From contig SKPR01000111.1 in the NCBI GenBank assembly GCA_007119455.1, positions 1-14,787 on the forward strand: DNA of 14,787 bases, in the 5' to 3' direction. The position numbers and the translations under genes are program-made. Below, in pieces: positions 11,978 to 14,787 of this stretch. Every line of letters starts with the position of its first letter. The stretch's first letter is position 1. The stretch is from Candidatus Brevefilum sp. (GTDB lineage: Bacteria > Chloroflexota > Anaerolineae > Anaerolineales > Anaerolineaceae). The notes under the pieces were generated by a model that was not told the DNA's origin, searched no databases, and saw only the letters and a list, made by a program, of their open reading frames with translations.

Positions 11978-14272
11978 ATGGGAAAAAAAAGTTACCATAT
12001 CCACATCACCGGGATTGTCCAGGGGGTAGGATTCCGTCCCTTTATCTATAGCCTGGCAAAGGAATATGATCTGACCGGATGGGTCAGGAATTCTGCCAGC
12101 GGAGTGGATATTGAGATAACTGGCAGGCCGGACGACCTGGATAAATTTATGTCCGAAATTTCTAACTCCGCACCACCCCTTTCCCAAATTGACACCATTG
12201 ATAACTGGGACATTGAAAACCAATCATTTGATACCTTCAAAATAATTCCCAGCAAAGATCAAGCAAACGAGTTTATCCCGATCTCCCCGGACGTAGCCAT
12301 ATGCGAACAATGTCAGGCTGAACTGTTTGATCCCCATGATCGGCGTTTCCGTTACCCCTTCATCAACTGCACCAATTGTGGCCCCCGTTTTTCCATCATT
12401 AAAGATATCCCCTATGACCGACCAAAAACCACCATGGCTGATTTCGTCCTGTGCCACGACTGTTTGGCAGAATACGAAGATCCTATGGATCGCCGATTTC
12501 ATGCCCAGCCTGTAGCTTGCCCGGTGTGCGGTCCCCAGGTCTGGTTGGAGTCGAAATCTGGCCAAAGGCTTTCAGAGCGAAATGAAGCAATTATCGAGGC
12601 CCGCCTTATGCTGACAGAGGGCAAAATCCTGGCAATTAAAGGTCTCGGTGGCTTTCACCTGGCATGTGATGCAACCAACCCGGAATCGGTTGCCAAATTG
12701 AGGCGGAGAAAGACTCGACCAGCCAAGCCCTTTGCGCTGATGGCTTTTACAATTGAAACGGTCAAAGAATATGTCAGACTTTCTCCATCAGCCATAGGCT
12801 TGCTGTCCAGTCCTCAAGCGCCTATCGTACTCTTGCCAGCTGTACCAAACTCTGAAATTGCCCCAAATGTCGCACCTGGCCAAAAAAACCTGGGTTTTAT
12901 GCTTCCTTATACCCCTCTACACCTTCTCCTTTTAGAGCCTGCTGCTGGTTTTCCTGAAGTATTGGTGATGACCAGCGGAAACCTTGCTGAAGAACCGGTT
13001 ATCCATGAAAATCATGTGGCCCGCGAGAAATTAGCCGGGATTGCTGATGGATTTTTGATACACAACCGGCCAATTCATATGCGGATTGATGACTCCGTTT
13101 ACACAATTGTCAATGAGCAACCCTATCCTATCCGCCGTGCCAGGGGATTTGCGCCCAACCCCATCCGGCTTTCTCATAAAGTCCCGCAAGTTCTGGGTGC
13201 TGGTCCGCAAATGAAAAACACCTTTTGCCTGACCCGTGACCGCTATGCTTTCCTCAGTCATTACATCGGTGAAATGGAAAATTGGGAAACATACAGGGAT
13301 TATCAAAATGCCATCCACCATTATGAAACACTTTACCGCATCAACCCTCTTTGGATCGGGTACGATCTGCATCCGGACTATACCAGTACCCGTTATGCCC
13401 TTCAACGTGGCGAAATTGAGAACATTCCCGTCAAGCCCATCCAGCATCATCACGCTCATCTGGCTGCCTGTATGATCGAACATGATATTCCACCACAGAG
13501 TAAAATCGGCGGTTTGATCTTTGATGGCACCGGTTTTGGTGAGGATGGCACAATCTGGGGTGGTGAAGTGCTGATCGGCAATTATTCTGATTATCAAAGG
13601 CTTTATTATCTGAAGCCGGTTCCTTTACCAGGCGGCGATGTGACCGTCACAAAACCGGCCCGCATGGCCCTGAGCACCCTTTGGGCATACGGTTTACCCT
13701 GGGAGGATCACTTACGCCCTGTAGAGGCGCTCTCATCGCAGGAAAAGGACATCCTGCGAGCGCAACTGGAAAAAGGGATCAATGTACCGCTCACCTCCAG
13801 TATGGGACGGCTATTTGATGCCGTATCAGCCCTGATAGGCGTCAGGCAGGAAATTTCATACGAGGCTCAGGCTGCGATCGAACTGGAAGCATTGGCCGAT
13901 GCCAGCGAAGTGGGGTACTATCCATGGCGATTGGATGGCAAGCTGATTGATGTCAAAAGTACTTTAGAAGCAATTTTATCGGATCTGGCAAATGGGACAG
14001 CGCCACAAGTTATATCGGCACGGTTCCACAATACCATCACCAACCTTTCTCTGGATCTTGCTCAAAGGATCAGTCGAGATTATGGAATTGACCAGATAGC
14101 TTTATCTGGCGGTGTCTGGCAGAATCAAGTATTAATTGAGAAAGTAATTGAACGTTTCAAACAGCATGAAATTCAACCACTGGTGCATCGCCTGACACCA
14201 ACCAATGATGGTTGTGTAGCAATGGGTCAGGCGTTGATCACTGCTTACCGATATAGTGAAATAAAGGAGTAA
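11978..14272 (+). CDS. hypF: Carbamoyltransferase HypF (cyanide ligand synthesis)
   Basis: This 764-residue HypF converts carbamoyl phosphate and ATP to carbamoyl-adenylate and passes the carbamoyl group to HypE, the precursor of the cyanide ligands. Domains in order: an acylphosphatase-like domain (about 5-92; GIVQGVGFRPF with R20, N38); paired zinc fingers with C109/C112, C131/C134, C159/C162 and C181/C184; a YrdC-like domain (about 205-385); and a Kae1-like domain with HHHAHLAA near 490, FDGTGFGEDG near 515 and a late ALSGGVWQN. The open frame extends upstream to 11891 inside hypB, but those residues are not HypF-like. ATG 11978 gives the standard N-terminus, though its ribosome binding site is weak, so coupling to hypB translation is likely. 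Confidence 0.95.
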   Translation: MGKKSYHIHITGIVQGVGFRPFIYSLAKEYDLTGWVRNSASGVDIEITGRPDDLDKFMSEISNSAPPLSQIDTIDNWDIENQSFDTFKIIPSKDQANEFIPISPDVAICEQCQAELFDPHDRRFRYPFINCTNCGPRFSIIKDIPYDRPKTTMADFVLCHDCLAEYEDPMDRRFHAQPVACPVCGPQVWLESKSGQRLSERNEAIIEARLMLTEGKILAIKGLGGFHLACDATNPESVAKLRRRKTRPAKPFALMAFTIETVKEYVRLSPSAIGLLSSPQAPIVLLPAVPNSEIAPNVAPGQKNLGFMLPYTPLHLLLLEPAAGFPEVLVMTSGNLAEEPVIHENHVAREKLAGIADGFLIHNRPIHMRIDDSVYTIVNEQPYPIRRARGFAPNPIRLSHKVPQVLGAGPQMKNTFCLTRDRYAFLSHYIGEMENWETYRDYQNAIHHYETLYRINPLWIGYDLHPDYTSTRYALQRGEIENIPVKPIQHHHAHLAACMIEHDIPPQSKIGGLIFDGTGFGEDGTIWGGEVLIGNYSDYQRLYYLKPVPLPGGDVTVTKPARMALSTLWAYGLPWEDHLRPVEALSSQEKDILRAQLEKGINVPLTSSMGRLFDAVSALIGVRQEISYEAQAAIELEALADASEVGYYPWRLDGKLIDVKSTLEAILSDLANGTAPQVISARFHNTITNLSLDLAQRISRDYGIDQIALSGGVWQNQVLIEKVIERFKQHEIQPLVHRLTPTNDGCVAMGQALITAYRYSEIKE

Positions 14273-14275
14273 ACG

Positions 14276-14542
14276 ATGTGCCTTGGGATTCCTGGCAAGA
14301 TCATCTCGATATACGAAGAACACGGCACCAAAATGGCTAAAATTGATTTTGGTGGTGTGACGCGTGAAGCCTGCGTTGAAGTCATCCCCGAAGCCAAACC
14401 GGGGGATTGGACCATTATCCACGCTGGCTTTGCTCTTAATCTACTCAGTGAAGAAGAAGCACAAGAAACGTTGGAAATCTTACAGGAGATGTCAGATTTA
14501 GCTGATCAGGAGGTCGATTATCACGGTGAACAGCAATCTTAA
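14276..14542 (+). CDS. hypC: Hydrogenase assembly chaperone HypC
   Basis: This 88-residue HypC/HybG-family protein forms the complex with HypD on which the Fe(CN)2CO unit is built, and it then escorts the iron to the large subunit precursor. It starts with the diagnostic MCLGIPG, in which C2 is the essential cysteine; later GDWTIIHAGFAL also fits the family. The end is slightly long and acidic. AAGGAG at 14264-14269, which overlaps the end of hypF, is its ribosome binding site. Its last 17 nt overlap hypD. Confidence 0.95.
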   Translation: MCLGIPGKIISIYEEHGTKMAKIDFGGVTREACVEVIPEAKPGDWTIIHAGFALNLLSEEEAQETLEILQEMSDLADQEVDYHGEQQS

Positions 14543-14787
14543 ACCGGATTTCCTGAAGGGCTTCCGTGACGCCAATCTGGTCAGAGGTGTCATTGAGGAT
14601 ATCAATCAAATCATCACACAATCCTGGACTCTGATGGAAATTTGTGGCGGCCAGACCCATGCCATCATGCAATATGGCCTGGATCAGCTCCTGCCGGCTG
14701 CGATCGAATTGATCCATGGCCCAGGCTGCCCTGTATGTGTGACCTCGCTGGAATTAATCGACCAGGCCTTATGGATTGCTCGTCAGC
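14526..14787 (+). CDS. hypD: Hydrogenase formation protein HypD, N-terminal part (runs off window)
   Basis: The frame opens with GTG at 14526 inside hypC and remains open to the window edge, giving 87 full codons. HypD is the iron-sulfur scaffold that, with HypC and HypE, assembles the Fe(CN)2CO group. Two HypD hallmarks are visible: MEICGGQTHA (the conserved cysteine that holds iron) and IHGPGCPVCVT. The start is chosen because AGGAGGT at 14508-14514 precedes the GTG by 11 nt and the N-terminus, with KGFRDANLVRGVIEDI, is of normal length. The 17-nt overlap with hypC implies translational coupling. The 3' part, and any hypE, lie outside the window. Confidence 0.93.
   Translation, partial: MNSNLKPDFLKGFRDANLVRGVIEDINQIITQSWTLMEICGGQTHAIMQYGLDQLLPAAIELIHGPGCPVCVTSLELIDQALWIARQ

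Noticed and set aside
1..14787. tRNA or rRNA genes, CRISPR arrays, insertion sequences or attachment sites
   Set aside because: The window is filled with co-directional genes with short gaps. I saw no repeat arrays, transposase-like proteins or terminal repeats, and no cloverleaf-like stretch in the gaps.

Overview
The window is a [NiFe]-hydrogenase locus, and every supportable gene lies on the + strand. Base composition is moderate. The gene content (multisubunit NAD(P)H/ferredoxin-type diaphorase, HoxYH-type group 3 [NiFe] hydrogenase, full Hyp maturation set, Rex-like operator) suggests an anaerobic fermentative bacterium. An Anaerolineae-type Chloroflexota is my best guess, but this is impression only because there is no rRNA or other marker.

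Layout. (1) 1-192 is the 3' end of a PHP-domain protein. (2) A 143-bp intergenic region (193-335) carries a plausible promoter and a near-consensus 18-bp Rex operator. (3) 336-9744 is a tightly packed structural operon: NuoE/HydC-like, GHKL ATPase-like, a cysteine-less thioredoxin-fold ferredoxin relative, NuoF/HydB-like with a C-terminal 2x[4Fe-4S] domain, a second NuoE, a second NuoF without the ferredoxin tail, a NuoG/HoxU-like iron-sulfur protein, and the hydrogenase small (HoxY/HydS) and large (HoxH/HydL) subunits. A hairpin terminator follows at 9770-9814. (4) 9833-10324 is the hydrogenase maturation protease (HoxW type). (5) 10433-10915 is a stand-alone cNMP-binding-fold protein. (6) 10954 to the end is hypA-hypB-hypF-hypC-hypD, with hypD cut by the window edge. 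hypA has a perfect TATAAT placed so that transcription could begin at its ATG.

How the genes fit together. HoxH and HoxY would hold the NiFe site and the proximal cluster. The NuoG-like subunit would wire them to one or both NuoE/NuoF flavin modules. The first NuoF has the ferredoxin-like tail and the NADEGDPGAF signature that I associate with electron-bifurcating HydB. The second has the NADESEPGTF signature of HoxF/complex I. The PHP, GHKL ATPase and thioredoxin-like ferredoxin genes usually accompany trimeric [FeFe] HydABC hydrogenases, yet no [FeFe] H-cluster subunit is present. The locus therefore looks like an electron-bifurcating [NiFe] hydrogenase related to HydABCSL, enlarged by a second, non-identical diaphorase module. 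All three thioredoxin-fold [2Fe-2S] domains of the HydB N-terminal or stand-alone type have lost most or all of their cysteine ligands, whereas both NuoE proteins keep theirs. The Hyp proteins and the protease build and mature the NiFe(CN)2CO site.
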